Assembly: GCA_029582265.1 (NCBI GenBank)
Contig: CM055816.1
Location: 1,888,992-1,952,991 of the forward strand
Length of the DNA: 64,000 bases
Source of the DNA: Zoroaster sp. YZ-2022
Taxonomy: Eukaryota > Echinodermata > Asteroidea > Forcipulatida > Zoroasteridae
Reading direction: 5' to 3'
Shown here: piece by piece, positions 34,573 to 44,473 of the stretch
Layout: each line of letters opens with the position of its first letter
How positions within the stretch are numbered: position 1 is the stretch's first letter
Notes under the pieces: generated by a model
The model's database searches: none
Told to the model about the DNA's origin: nothing
The model's input: the letters and a program-made list of their open reading frames with translations, nothing else
Program-made: the position numbers and the translations under genes

Positions 34573-35847
34573 ATGAAGAATGAATACGGAGATGTACTCG
34601 ATCCATACAGAAGATTAAGAAAACCTTTGGGATTAAAAGGATTGCGTCAAAAAGTTGTCATTACAAACAATCCGAGAACCATTACCGAAAATCAATTGTT
34701 GACGGTTCGTTTTCCAAATTTAGGAATACATGACGTCATCGTTCCGGGGACGGTTCGATTAGCTTTCAACATTACTCTCGAGTCTTCAGATGATGATACG
34801 AGAACGATGGTACAAAACATAGGTAGAGCCATCGTAAAAAATATAATCATTAAAATGGAAGGAAATGAAATATTTTCATTAGACGATGCGGATGTGTTCA
34901 ATTGTTATAAAGACGAATGGTTAACGAAAGATCAACGCGAAAATCTAGCGTACCAAGGAATTGAAGATGCTAACGTGACTAAATTAAGAGTAGGTGCCAG
35001 CGACGCGGTTCCCGCAGGTAGCGGAGGAAAAGATAAAGCCATCGCAGATTGTTTGAAAAATAGGTATCACATTCCGCTCGATTTTGAATTGTTGACCGAT
35101 CATCAGCCCTACTACCAATCGGGGATCGGAGATCGATTGACTTACGAACTCGTGTTTAATAAATTTTCCAACGTGATTAAAAGCACCAACGATAATGCAA
35201 AATATATCATAAGTGGGATTTCTTTAGAATACCAAGTTGTTCATATACTGGATCTCGCGCGAACGATTAAAAATCAATATAGCGACAAGGTGTCGATATT
35301 GTTTGATCGCGTTTTAAGACAGAGCGTGACCCCGTTAAACAAACGCGATACGACGTGGAATATAAATTTAAATACCCCCGCAAAAAGTATGAAAGGAATA
35401 TTGTTTTTATTTAAAGAGTCCAATGTGAAAGAAACGAACACATTTTATAATCCAAAAATCGATAAAGTTTCAGTTACGATCGAAGGCGTTCCCAATCAAC
35501 TCTACGCGCACGGAATGAAAAGGTATCAACATTGGGAAGAAATTCAAAAATATTTTGGAGATTCAAACAAAGAACACGCTATGCAAGTTGTTAAAGCTCT
35601 AAATTTATCAAACGTCAAACAAGCTGATTATTTACTCAATCGATACGGTTTATTTTTAGATATGAGAACGAGTGACGACAATAAAATACATGGAAGTGGA
35701 AGACGAGTACAAAACTTATCCGAAGGAATTACCATTCAAATAGATAAAGAATCAGAAACCGCGGGTGAATTATACATGTACACTTTTATTATTGTGGACG
35801 CGCAACTCGTTATAAGAAACGGACGTTTTGATTCCGTCGATTATTAG
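34573..35847 (+). CDS. probable major capsid protein (double jelly roll)
   Basis: An intact 424-residue frame, the longest in the element. It starts MKNEYGDVLDPYRRLRKPLG and shows beta-strand-rich blocks: LLTVRFPNLGIHDVIVPGTV near residues 41-60, an IKMEGNEIFSLDDADVFNCY block near 95, NTPAKSMKGILFLFKE near 270 and VTIEGVPNQLYAHGMKRYQH near 300. It ends in ELYMYTFIIVDAQLVIRNGR. Position directly before the packaging ATPase, size and strand pattern fit the Polinton capsid protein of the double-jelly-roll lineage shared with adenoviruses and virophages. It is somewhat shorter than many. It is the one large gene with no break. No structure prediction was possible here, so the fold is inferred. 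Confidence 0.75.
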   Translation: MKNEYGDVLDPYRRLRKPLGLKGLRQKVVITNNPRTITENQLLTVRFPNLGIHDVIVPGTVRLAFNITLESSDDDTRTMVQNIGRAIVKNIIIKMEGNEIFSLDDADVFNCYKDEWLTKDQRENLAYQGIEDANVTKLRVGASDAVPAGSGGKDKAIADCLKNRYHIPLDFELLTDHQPYYQSGIGDRLTYELVFNKFSNVIKSTNDNAKYIISGISLEYQVVHILDLARTIKNQYSDKVSILFDRVLRQSVTPLNKRDTTWNINLNTPAKSMKGILFLFKESNVKETNTFYNPKIDKVSVTIEGVPNQLYAHGMKRYQHWEEIQKYFGDSNKEHAMQVVKALNLSNVKQADYLLNRYGLFLDMRTSDDNKIHGSGRRVQNLSEGITIQIDKESETAGELYMYTFIIVDAQLVIRNGRFDSVDY

Positions 35848-35866
35848 TATTAGCGACTAATATTAA

Positions 35867-36493
35867 AAAGGAACGTTACCTAAATATCCACACGTTGCGT
35901 TAATTTGCGGTCAAACCGGACGCGGAAAAACTGAATTTGTTTTAAATTTATTAGAAAAAGAATATTTTAAATATTTTGAAACGATCGTCATATTATGCCC
36001 CACCATCGGTGACAACGACACGTATCAAAATAGAAAATGGATTTGGAACGACGAGGGAGTGCTCGTCGACGATTAAAAAAGTTATACGTTAAACAAAGCG
36101 ATACAAATGTATAGCGACGTATTCAAAGGAAACGAAATGTTGTTTATCATCGACGATTGTAGCGCGAGTAAAGATTTGCAATATAATTTTTTTTGTCAAA
36201 ATTAAACGAATGCGCTGACACACTTGGCTTTTAGCGGCAGACACGCCAATCACAGCTGTTGGATTATTTCACAAACATATAATAGCGTATTAAAAGATTT
36301 TAGAGAGCAACTCAAATGGATGTGTCTATTTTATTGTAAAGATAGAGATTCGTTTGAGAATTGTCTTCGAGAAAATGATGTCATACCGACAAAAGAGTTG
36401 AGAGAGCAAATGCATGAGAAATTAAAACGAGTCAAACATTGCAATTTGATTTTAAAAACGGATCAACCTACCGATTATGTGATTCTAGACTAA
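35867..36493 (+). pseudogene. packaging ATPase (FtsK/HerA A32-like), two in-frame stops
   Basis: One frame runs from a stop at 35,864 to 36,493. Walker A is CGQTGRGKTEF at about 35,906. Then comes FETIVILCPTIG. Walker B is LFIIDDCSASK near 36,140-36,170. Further on are AFSGRHANHSCWIISQTYNS (a sensor-like block) and FYCKDRDSFENCLRENDV. About 209 codons, normal for this family. TAA codons interrupt it at 36,074 and 36,203 with the frame unchanged on both sides. No ATG precedes Walker A; ACG at 35,873 is the nearest ATG-like codon. The enzyme pumps DNA into the capsid. It lies directly downstream of the capsid gene. Confidence 0.85.
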
Positions 36494-36905
36494 ATTACTG
36501 ATTGCTTACTTAGCATTACTTAGCATTACTTAGCATTTACTGATTGTTTACTGATTGCTTACTGATTTGTTACTTAGCATTACTTAGCATTACTGATTCG
36601 TTACTTAGCATTACTTAGTAATTACTGATTCGTTACTTAGCATTACTTAGTAATTACTGATTCGTTACTTAGCATTACTGATTCGTTACTTAGCATTACT
36701 TAGTAATTACTGATTCGTTACTTAGCATTACTTAGTAATTGCTGATTCGTTACTTAGCATTACTTAGTAATTACTGATTCGTTACTTAGCATTACTTAGC
36801 ATTACTTAGCAATACTGATTGTTTACTGATTGCTTACTTAGCATTACTTAGTAATTACTGAATGCTTACTTAGCATTTACTTAGCAATTACTGATTGCTT
36901 AGTGT
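36494..36905 (+). repeat. 32-bp palindromic tandem repeat inside the Polinton
   Basis: The main unit is TACTTAGCATTACTTAGTAA then TTACTGATTCGT, about 32 bp, with shorter variants at both edges (TACTTAGCAT, GATTGTTTACTGATTGC). Full units contain AGTAATTACT, a perfect 10-bp palindrome, within a larger TTACTTAGTAATTACT. The array fills the gap between the ATPase and the accessory gene at 36,944 and has no coding potential. It could be a binding array, a replication-related site or a simple minisatellite. Confidence 0.8.
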
Positions 36906-36943
36906 TAATTTTTTTTTAAATATTATAGGATCTATATATAAAT

Positions 36944-38035
36944 ATGAATACTGAAGAACTAAAATATTTATTTATAAATATAGATACTAAAGAACTAAAA
37001 GATCTATTTATAAATATAGATACTGAAGAACTAAAAGATTTATTTATAAATATAGATACTGAAAAACTAAAAGATTTTATATATAATCTTAAACAATTTT
37101 TAAATACTGAAAAAGGAAAAGATGATCTAGTACAATTTTTAAATACCAACGCTGAATTTGTAATAATAAAACATTTATAAGTTTTGAGGCTTTGCATGGT
37201 GGAATATCGATATTGTTTCGGTTTGCGGTAACACCATGTGTTTATCTCAACTAACGTGAAGCTGAGATACAGGTTCTGAAAAGAACCGTATCGCACAACT
37301 CGTATCTCAACCTTCGTTAAGTGAGAAAGGTTCAAGGGAGAACCAATTTCGGGCAACTCGTTTTTCTCTACTGTCGCTAAGTGAGAAATATGGTTCAGGG
37401 AGAACCATGGGGACTTCACGGGTTAATATGGTTCAGGGAGAACCATAGGGACTTCACGGGTTATTCTCTACGTTTCGATTAGCCTGCTCTAATCTTCTTC
37501 AGGAGAATGAAGAGGTTTGCCGATGCAACTCCTTAAGTAGTATTTGCTGGGATTACGTGTAGAATGGGAAGTGTTCCGATTGGTGCTACTGTTGTGTGAT
37601 GTGTTGTGATTGGTTGCCACCGTGGCATTGTTCTTGTTGTGTGTGTTTCCGCCTGCTGTGTGTGAGTTACCTGCTCGCTGAGGCGTATCAGTTGACAGTG
37701 GGGTGTGGGTGTTGGTGGATGGTAGAGAAAAACGAGTTGCCCGAAATTGGTTCTCCCTTGAACCTTTCTCACTTAACGAAGGTTGAGATACGAGTTGTGC
37801 GATACGGTTCTTTTCAGAACCTGTATCTCAGCTTCACGTTAGTTGAGATAAACACATGGTGTTACCGCAAACCGAAATAATAAAACATTTGTTCTACATC
37901 GATATTGAACAAATTATAGAACAACTTGTTCAATTTTTAAATAATAATAAAACGGAACAAATTATAGAACAACTTGTTCAATTTTTAAATAATATTGAAA
38001 CGAAACAATTTTTAGACAATTTAGATAAATTTTAA
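36944..38035 (+). pseudogene. leucine-repeat accessory protein, split by a MITE
   Basis: The left part (36,944-37,180) encodes repeats of about 16-18 residues with the pattern NIDTEELKDLFI, four copies, then NLKQFLNTEKGKDDLVQFLN. The right part (37,876-38,035) keeps the same style: IEQIIEQLVQFLNN twice and KQFLDNLDKF before a TAA. A 699-bp MITE with a 15-bp target duplication separates them in the same original frame. It is a short helical-repeat protein of unknown function, perhaps protein-binding. Extreme AT content and internal repeats suggest it grew by slippage. Confidence 0.65.
37177..37875. mobile_element. MITE-like element with long inverted ends, 699 bp
   Basis: Flanked by the 15-bp duplication AATAATAAAACATTT (37,162-37,176 and 37,876-37,890). 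The ends are inverted copies over about 150 bp, starting from TTTCGGTTTGCGGTAACACC at the left and including TTCTGAAAAGAACC, GAACCAATTTCGGGCAACTC and TTCTCTAC. The left end has about 35 additional bases (GAGGCTTTGCATGGTGG). The centre contains TTTCGATTAG...CTAATCTTCTTCAGGAG and two copies of TATGGTTCAGGGAGAACCAT. A second member lies at 57,895-58,319. No coding capacity. It inserted after the Polinton did, so it dates the decay. Confidence 0.8.
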
Positions 38036-38062
38036 TATATAATAAAAGCTATTTAATAATAA

Positions 38063-38691
38063 ATGGAAGAACTTCACAAATTGTTAAACGAAGAGCCATC
38101 GATGTTACGCCCAACATCCATGGATTTTAATACAAGTGACAGCTTGCTGCTGAAGCAAAAGCAACGAGACAAACGACTCCTCTCTGTTGTAGCAGGAGGA
38201 GATTCAAAAAAAAAATTCGGGAAAGAGTATTCCGTCAGTGACATTGAAGTTTTGTCTACAGAAGAGCGAGATGTATTATATACGCAATACGAAACTAAAT
38301 TAGGTCGTGATATACCGGTAACAGAGTCTTTAGGTAGCGCCATTCTAACATTATATGCCAAATTATTAGGATTTAGTTTAAATCGCATTGATTTATATGG
38401 TCATCATATTGAAATTGACGACGAAGGTAAATTAATTACAGATTTAAAAAAAGATCATTCATTTCGAGCATGCTTTCTACCGTAGCGTGTAATATATACT
38501 ACAACTATGGAATGTTGGTAGCACCGCTCTCTGCGACGCTAATTACGGCAAAACATTTAAAAAGAAAAGAAGAATCTTGTACAGATAATAAAAGCGATGG
38601 AAACGAACGAGTTGGAGAATGCGCAGCAGCAGAAAGCGGAGCAGACGCAAGCTGTGGAGACACCGTCGTCGGTAATGAAGGCGAACAATAA
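38063..38691 (+). pseudogene. unknown Polinton protein, frameshifted at an A7 run
   Basis: Frame one (38,063-38,485) gives an N-terminal charged part and SVSDIEVLSTEERDVLYTQY, then GSAILTLYAKLLGFSLNRID. Past an A7 run at 38,446-38,452 the better continuation is in another frame: MLSTVACNIYYNYGMLVAPL followed by SATLITAKHLKRK, a partly hydrophobic helix, to a stop at 38,691. That end overlaps the next gene by 95 bp in a third frame. I see no catalytic motif. Function unknown; it belongs to the plus-strand block that ends with the integrase. Confidence 0.55.
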
Positions 38692-39025
38692 GAAAATAAA
38701 AGATCCAAAAAGAGTCGCAGCTGGTAAAAAAGCCGCACAAGTTAATAAAAAGAAAAAACAAGAATTAAAAAAGGGTACTCATTATGTAAACAAAGAAAAG
38801 TTTAGCCGTAGTGATACAGCTATGCCGATAAAAGAAGAAAGCGCTGGAATAAACTACTACTATATCGCTATTGCCTTAGCCGTTGGAGGTTTTGCTTATT
38901 ACTTGTTTTCCAATCAAAAACAACAGCCAATGTCGCAGAGAGCGGTAAAAGCTCCGCCAGCTATACCAAAACCTACACCCGCGCCAGAACCAACACCAGA
39001 ACTTGTTGTTTTTGAAATGGAATAA
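38597..39025 (+). CDS. basic protein with one membrane helix
   Basis: Intact, 142 residues. After an acidic, Gln-rich start comes a strongly basic stretch (KDPKRVAAGKKAAQVNKKKK), then a helix YYYIAIALAVGGFAYYLFSN near residue 95, and a Pro-rich tail PKPTPAPEPTPE. Composition fits a DNA- or membrane-binding virion component, but no family could be named. It overlaps the end of the preceding frame. Confidence 0.65.
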   Translation: METNELENAQQQKAEQTQAVETPSSVMKANNKKIKDPKRVAAGKKAAQVNKKKKQELKKGTHYVNKEKFSRSDTAMPIKEESAGINYYYIAIALAVGGFAYYLFSNQKQQPMSQRAVKAPPAIPKPTPAPEPTPELVVFEME

Positions 39026-39065
39026 TATTTTTTTTTAATAAAATTATATTTACTAAGTATAAAAT

Positions 39066-39311
39066 ATGATGGATACAAAAGGAATCGTTAATTCAGCTTA
39101 TCACAGTGCCGTTGTAGGACTTTTAACCATTTTATACAGCATGCTTGGTAAAAAGGTATTAAACATAAATCCAGCCGATTTAAGAAAATTGGATATAAGA
39201 GACAGGCTAAAACTCACCACGACGGTTGCAGCGGCTTCAGTGACAGGAACGTGGTTAGTTAAACAAGGAATTTTACCAGACTCGATTATGCCTAATAATT
39301 CTACGGAATAA
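39066..39311 (+). CDS. 81-residue small hydrophobic protein
   Basis: Intact. MMDTKGIVNSAYHSAVVGLL is followed by TILYSMLG, a charged middle (INPADLRKLDIRDRLKL) and a second weakly hydrophobic helix (TTVAAASVTGTWLVKQGILP). Probably membrane-associated. It sits 24 bp before the integrase. Function unknown; small proteins of this layout beside the integrase are, to my knowledge, common in invertebrate Polintons. Confidence 0.6.
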   Translation: MMDTKGIVNSAYHSAVVGLLTILYSMLGKKVLNINPADLRKLDIRDRLKLTTTVAAASVTGTWLVKQGILPDSIMPNNSTE

Positions 39312-39334
39312 AATATATTGTACAATATTAAAAA

Positions 39335-40327
39335 ATGGATAAACGAATAAATCAAAAGCTACAAAACGTCTATTATAGTCCGAAAGGATACTGGAAAGGT
39401 CTTGACACAACTAAAAAATTAGCTCAAGAAACTAAAGTGAATAACAAATTAGTTTCACAGTGGATAAAAAAGCAAGCCTTGTGGCAAATTTATTTACCCT
39501 ATCCTAAATACATTCCTAGACCGACCAGTTCAAATTCAATGTTGGAAAAACCAAATGAGGTTCATCAAGCAGATTTATTGTTTCTTCCGCACGATAGTGT
39601 AGGTAAAAAGACGTACAAGTACGCGTTAACCGTTGCGGATGAAGCCAGCAGATATAAAGAAGCGGAACCGTTAATCGATAAAACTGCCGCTCAAGTCAGT
39701 CTAGCGTTTGAAAAAATTTATAAACGTTCACCGCTCACTTGGCCAAAAATTTTAAAAGTCGATCCGGGAAAAGAATTTATGTCGACTGTCGCTAAAATCA
39801 TGAGTCAACACAATGTAAAAATCCAAAGAAGCGAAGCTGGGAATCATAGAGCTCAAGGTATAGTAGAGCGATTCAATAGAACTTTAGCGGAAAGATGATT
39901 TTCTCATCAATATGCGCAAGAAATGACAACGGATGAAAGATCGAGAAAATGGGTTAAAAGATTACCGCTGGTCGTAAAAGCGTTAAATAATGAAATAACG
40001 AGACTCATACATTTAAAACCTAAAGACGCGATTAAATTACCCGTTGTCGAGCAAAATCCAGCTTCACCGGCTATTACCTCTAGCGGTACAGCTAAAAAAG
40101 TTGCTGTTGAAAAAAGAATCCCAACTAGCAGTTTAGTTCGGTATTTATACGCACCCGGTGAAGGTGAAAAAGATACGAGACGTCGCGCGACCGATCCTAT
40201 TATGGTCTATAAAAATGTATAGTTTAGGTAAAATTATAAAAGCTCATCGTCAACCCATCTTGTATTATTTAGCGGGCGAGAAGAATTACAAATTGTTCCT
40301 CGAGATACGGAAAATCCTCCCATTTAA
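39335..40327 (+). pseudogene. retroviral-type integrase (DDE), broken
   Basis: It opens MDKRINQKLQNVYYSPKGYW. Then come KKQALWQIYLPYPKYIPRPT, the rve core with the first catalytic Asp in EVHQADLLFLPHD, the second in LKVDPGKEFM and the Glu in GIVERFNRTLAER. Asp-2 and Glu are 34 residues apart, near the DD35E spacing. The C-terminal region has SSLVRYLYAPGEGEKDTRRR. Breaks: TGA at 39,896 (same frame resumes), then frame changes near 40,200 and 40,280, ending at 40,327. The enzyme would insert the element and make the 6-bp duplication. It is convergent with PolB; their 3' ends meet at about 40,330-40,345. Confidence 0.9.
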
Positions 40328-40342
40328 AAAATTACAATTCTG

Positions 40343-43300
40343 AATTCTTCTAATCTTATAATGACCGTAAGAGTAAGTAGTATTCCATCCTCTTAAATAT
40401 ATATCTTTGTATCGAGACCGTCTAACGATTTTTTGTCAACTTTTATAGTGTAAAGATGATGACCCTGGTTTCTAATAAAATTCATCTTGTTATGATACGC
40501 TTTATTTTCAAATAAAACTCTTTTATAGTTTTCGTGGTTAATTTTCTTTTCTAAAACTTGTTTTTTAACGCATTTAGCTTTTTTTTTAGTTCTTTCGAAA
40601 AAACACTAGGTCTTAAGCCGGTAGGTTTTTTGTTTCTATTTCTTCTTGTAAAAGTATAGAGTACATTTTTGCTCTTAAACCCGCAAATTCAGAAATAGGT
40701 ACGCCAGCTGTCTCATCTTTAAATTTTCCAATCACTTGTTTATTAACTTCAGAATGTAAAAAATGATCTTTCTTATAATTACTAAAATCGTATAAATCAT
40801 GATCTTTTAATAAATCTTTATATACATCTCTCGTTTCAATATCAACCATTAAACTGTCTGTATCCGTGTAAAGTAGTTTGCATTTGTCTTCATATTTCTT
40901 TTTTAAATGATTGTAATAAAAATCGTACATGTAAAGTTTAGCTAATTCTAAAACAGTCATTCCTACATAGATCGGTTTATTGAGTACGAGACTTGTTTTG
41001 TACATATGAATCGCTGCCAAGTCAAATCCTTCAAAAATCTTTTGCTCAGAAAAAGTCGGCTTTGCTGTTTTTTTACAGATGCGTTCTTTGTCCTTTTCAT
41101 CGTTTGGTCTCACGAGATCCACATTAATGCGATTTCGTACATTTTCCATAATTTTTCCAAAAACTGAATTATTCATCAGTTTGTACAAGTCTTTCTCAAA
41201 ATCTGACGTGTTTAAATTAATGTATGATTTCATGCATGGTGATTCATCAAATTCTAAAACGCGATGAATTTTTGTTAGTTTCACACCGAGTTGTAAATAT
41301 TTTTTGTAAATTCTGATAATGAATAACGTATTTAGTTTCGTTGTCTAAATTAGCGACTAATTTTTGAACGTTTGCGGTGGGTTTGTCACCCAATAACTTG
41401 AGTTGATATGACGACATCCATTCTTTTGCTACCGTTAATTTCTCAGGCGCGAGCGGATAATCGTTATGAGAATTATGTAATTTTTCTGGATATTCTAAAT
41501 CAACTTCTAAAATATGTCCTCTTCCATATTTTAATCCTTTTTTCTTGTTATGAAAATAAAAATCATTAATTTGTTCTTGAGATAACCATTTAAATTTACC
41601 TGTTGGTAAAGGTTGACTCATCGCATGACCGTACAAATTATTCGCGTCTAAATACATAATGTAACTCGTTGCTTTTGATGGATCGTAACCCTCACATTTT
41701 GGATTGCTTGCTTTAGAGTATCTATTACTCACCATAACTATTCCTCTTATCAAACCTTTTTCTATAAATAAATGCATGTCGATATCCGTCAACAACTCTA
41801 GACAAACTTTTGAATGTTTTAATAAAGCGTCCCAACTTAAACCCGGACTCGGATAATAATGAGCTGGATCTAAACCGTATTGTTTCATACAAGTATCGCG
41901 AAAATTTTCAAAAACGTCTGCTAATAACAAAACATCAGTACGGACGTACAAATCGTGATAATCACCTAGAGTTTTACAATCAAATTTAGCCCAAACCTTC
42001 TTTGCGTGCTCATATTCTTCTTTAATAATACTGTCTTTATTTAAACTACTGTAACATTTTTCTTGTGAAGGAAGTTCTTTTTCGTCAAAACGTTCAAAAC
42101 TATCCATGTATTCGTAAGGATAAATAGCCTTTTGTTTTAAAAGATTAAATTTTTCTAAATCGGGTTCATGTAATTTCGTAATACGAAAAGATTTACTCGA
42201 TTCAACTATTTTATTGAGCGAATAAGGTAAAAATTTAAAACTATCGAGAAATCGTAGTTGACCGTTTGAAAAAGAAATATACTTTTCCATATTGTTTGGA
42301 ACACACGTTAGTTCTCCTTTTGTTTGACTCATTCCGTGCATGATGAGATGAGAGTCGTAGCCTCGTAAATTATGAATAAAAACAGGTATAAATGTTTTGC
42401 TTGGTTCTATTTTTAGTTTTAAATTACATCTATCGTGTGCCGCGCCTCTATATTTTCCAGTGATATGACAATGATCTCTAACTTTTGTGTAAGATGTTTT
42501 TAAATTTTCATTCTCAATTTCTTTTCTACAAACCCAACAACAACATTTTGAGTTGTTGTTATCGTGCCAATAAGATTTTTCACATATCCAGCACTGTTTA
42601 GCATTTTTTTAATCTTCTTCATCTTCTTTAGTCATAATCAAATCTTTAGGGTTTGCAAATATCGCATTGATCTTTACTACTTCATTCGACAAATTATTTT
42701 AAAAATGTAAAACTGCATCTTTACCCCTGTGTGTAAACGATGAAAATAACGACGAATAACCGCACGGAATGTGCTCTTGTTTAATATAAGTTTTGTCACC
42801 TATATTTTTACTCATTAAAGGTAAAATTGCTTCAAAGTCTGCATATATAGTAACAGGAACTTTCATCTTTTTATGAAAATTTAAAAATGTCAACGTATCG
42901 TTTTTACCCTTTATCGGTATCGTGTATTTTACCGCTCTATCACCTACACCTCTACACTCTTTCATATGACCTAAAAGTAGTTCTTCTCTACTAAAATTAC
43001 ACAAGCAACGATCGCAAAAGTGTTTTTTAGCTTTATGCTTTGTTTGATCGTAAAGTAATTTATTAAAATCCTTGATCCAAACGTAGTGAGATCTAGTTGA
43101 TCCTTGTTCTTGTTCTTGGATTAATAATAATTTCAGTCGTTTTTTTTTCACACTCTGCGTCACTAATGTATATAGGAACGACTGAATTGTATTTATCCAA
43201 ACCATAAACGTTTATCGCGATACCATTTTGTTTCTCCACTTGATTAATCTGACTGATTGGTGTAGGAGCCTCGATACCATCAAAATTTAAACCATCCTCT

Positions 43301-44184
43301 ATCGGGTATGTTGAGAGTCTATATGAATGTTCTATTTTTATTCTTTTTTCTTTTTTCATGTGAAAACGAGCGACACGAAGCGCCCATCGCAAACAATTAT
43401 CATCTTTGTTTTTTACGTTGATGCATGCTTTTTTATGTCTTATGTAATTAGGTAGCTCGATATAAGAACCACCTCTCAAAGGTTGATATTTTGAAATTGT
43501 AAGTTCTAATCGTTCAAAACGATCTTCAATCCATCCAGAACCTCTATTTGTACAAGTTGTTATAACTTCTCCAATTCTATCAAAACCACTAGCTAATTTA
43601 GCTTTAATATTATTCATATTTAATAAAGTTATTTGTTCAGAAAAATGAATAGGAAGCGTCGAAAACTCAATCCCACCGTCATCTTTTTCTTTATAAATTT
43701 TAACCCACAAGTATATCATAAACTTAAACGGCCCAAATTCTTGTAAATCTAAAGTCAACTTTTCGATTATCGGTGCTTCGGCACCTTCGTAATATACATA
43801 TAAATCTTTTTCTCTGTTATGACCCATCGGTATAGTCATTATTCGCTTTCGCAAATATTCTCCACCATCAATCGCTAGTTCATCAAATTCTAAAACACCG
43901 AGCCGCCAATCTCTCACAATCTAATACAAATCTTTTCGCAAATATCTTCCTGGCCCTATCGGAATAGCTTCAGCTTCTATAACAGCCTCAAGTTGACGCT
44001 TTGTTAATTTTGTTAATGGCCTTGGTTTATGCTGTTTTATATTTGTTTTTACTGCATTGTAATAAGAACGTTTATCTACTTCACCTTTTTGGTTTTGCAC
44101 AAAAATTAATGGTCTGTGTTCTCGCGCAAATCTTTTCAATTCTGATAATGTCCATTTCGATAAATATTTTCTTCCTTGTTCCAT
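40343..44184 (-). pseudogene. protein-primed family B DNA polymerase, broken
   Basis: About 1,280 codons in several pieces. Exonuclease motifs: YADFEAI (about 42,840), HNLRGYDSHL (about 42,360) and LYVRTDVLLLADVF (about 41,920). Polymerase motif A is YLDANNLYG (about 41,645), B is KLMNNSVFGK (about 41,165), C is LLYTDTDSL (about 40,862). Between Exo I and II lies a Cys-rich insert with DHCHITGKYRGAAHDRCN, an HNH/endonuclease VII-like zinc module. The N-terminal part begins MEQGRKYLSKWTLSELKRFA, SAP-like. Breaks: TAG at 43,921, TAA at 42,699 and 42,609, and frameshifts near 43,139-43,149 (T run), 41,300 (T run) and 40,626 (T6), with more in the last 270 bp. All catalytic residues remain. It replicates the element from a terminal protein primer. 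The 3' limit is approximate. Confidence 0.92.
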
Positions 44185-44260
44185 TTATTATAAGTCCTAG
44201 ATAATTTTTTATTATTTTTTTAAATCATTTTTTTGGTGATTTTTTTTTCGTGGGGGGTTT

Positions 44261-44473
44261 TATATATTTTTTAATCACCTTGCTAAAACATGACCTTTGA
44301 CCTAGCTCTTTTTTTAATATCACCTATACGTCATCAACAACCAACTAGTGCACCATTCAAACTTGACCTTTCATGACCTCTAAACGTCAACAATCATCCA
44401 TTTATATTTGTTTTATTTTTTTATTTTTTAAAATCAACTAGGTGGCCCAGGAGCCCCATTTACATATACTACT
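44261..44473 (-). repeat. Polinton right terminal inverted repeat
   Basis: Read on the minus strand it begins AGTAGTATATGTAAATGGGG and parallels the left repeat to about base 210. It keeps the 14 bases missing on the left. The 76 bp between it and the PolB start are AT-rich with no gene. Confidence 0.9.

Larger units (their letters stand above)
27255..44473. mobile_element. Polinton/Maverick element (polintovirus-like), 17.2 kb
   Basis: Terminal inverted repeats of about 200 bp, a TACCTT duplication on both sides (27,249-27,254 and 44,473-44,478) and the gene set define it. That set is protein-primed PolB, retroviral-type integrase, packaging ATPase, probable double-jelly-roll capsid protein and penton-like protein. 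6-bp duplications and AG-starting inverted repeats are known for Polintons. Genes lie on both strands in short divergent and convergent blocks. At least 11 in-frame stops and about ten frameshifts are visible, while the capsid gene and several small genes are intact. The copy is therefore not autonomous as read. It sits in the probable first intron of a host EGF-repeat gene. Confidence 0.93.

Noticed and set aside
36494..36905. CRISPR-like array in the Polinton
   Set aside because: No unique spacers between repeats; the variation is within the repeat itself.
38074..38761. Minus-strand frames opposite the 38-kb genes
   Set aside because: Antisense shadows; the plus strand carries the gene block with coherent spacing.
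27255..44473. Alternative genetic code (TAA read as an amino acid) to explain the many in-frame stops
   Set aside because: TAA positions do not point to one residue type, many genes end properly at TAA, and frameshifts also occur. Decay or sequence error explains them better.
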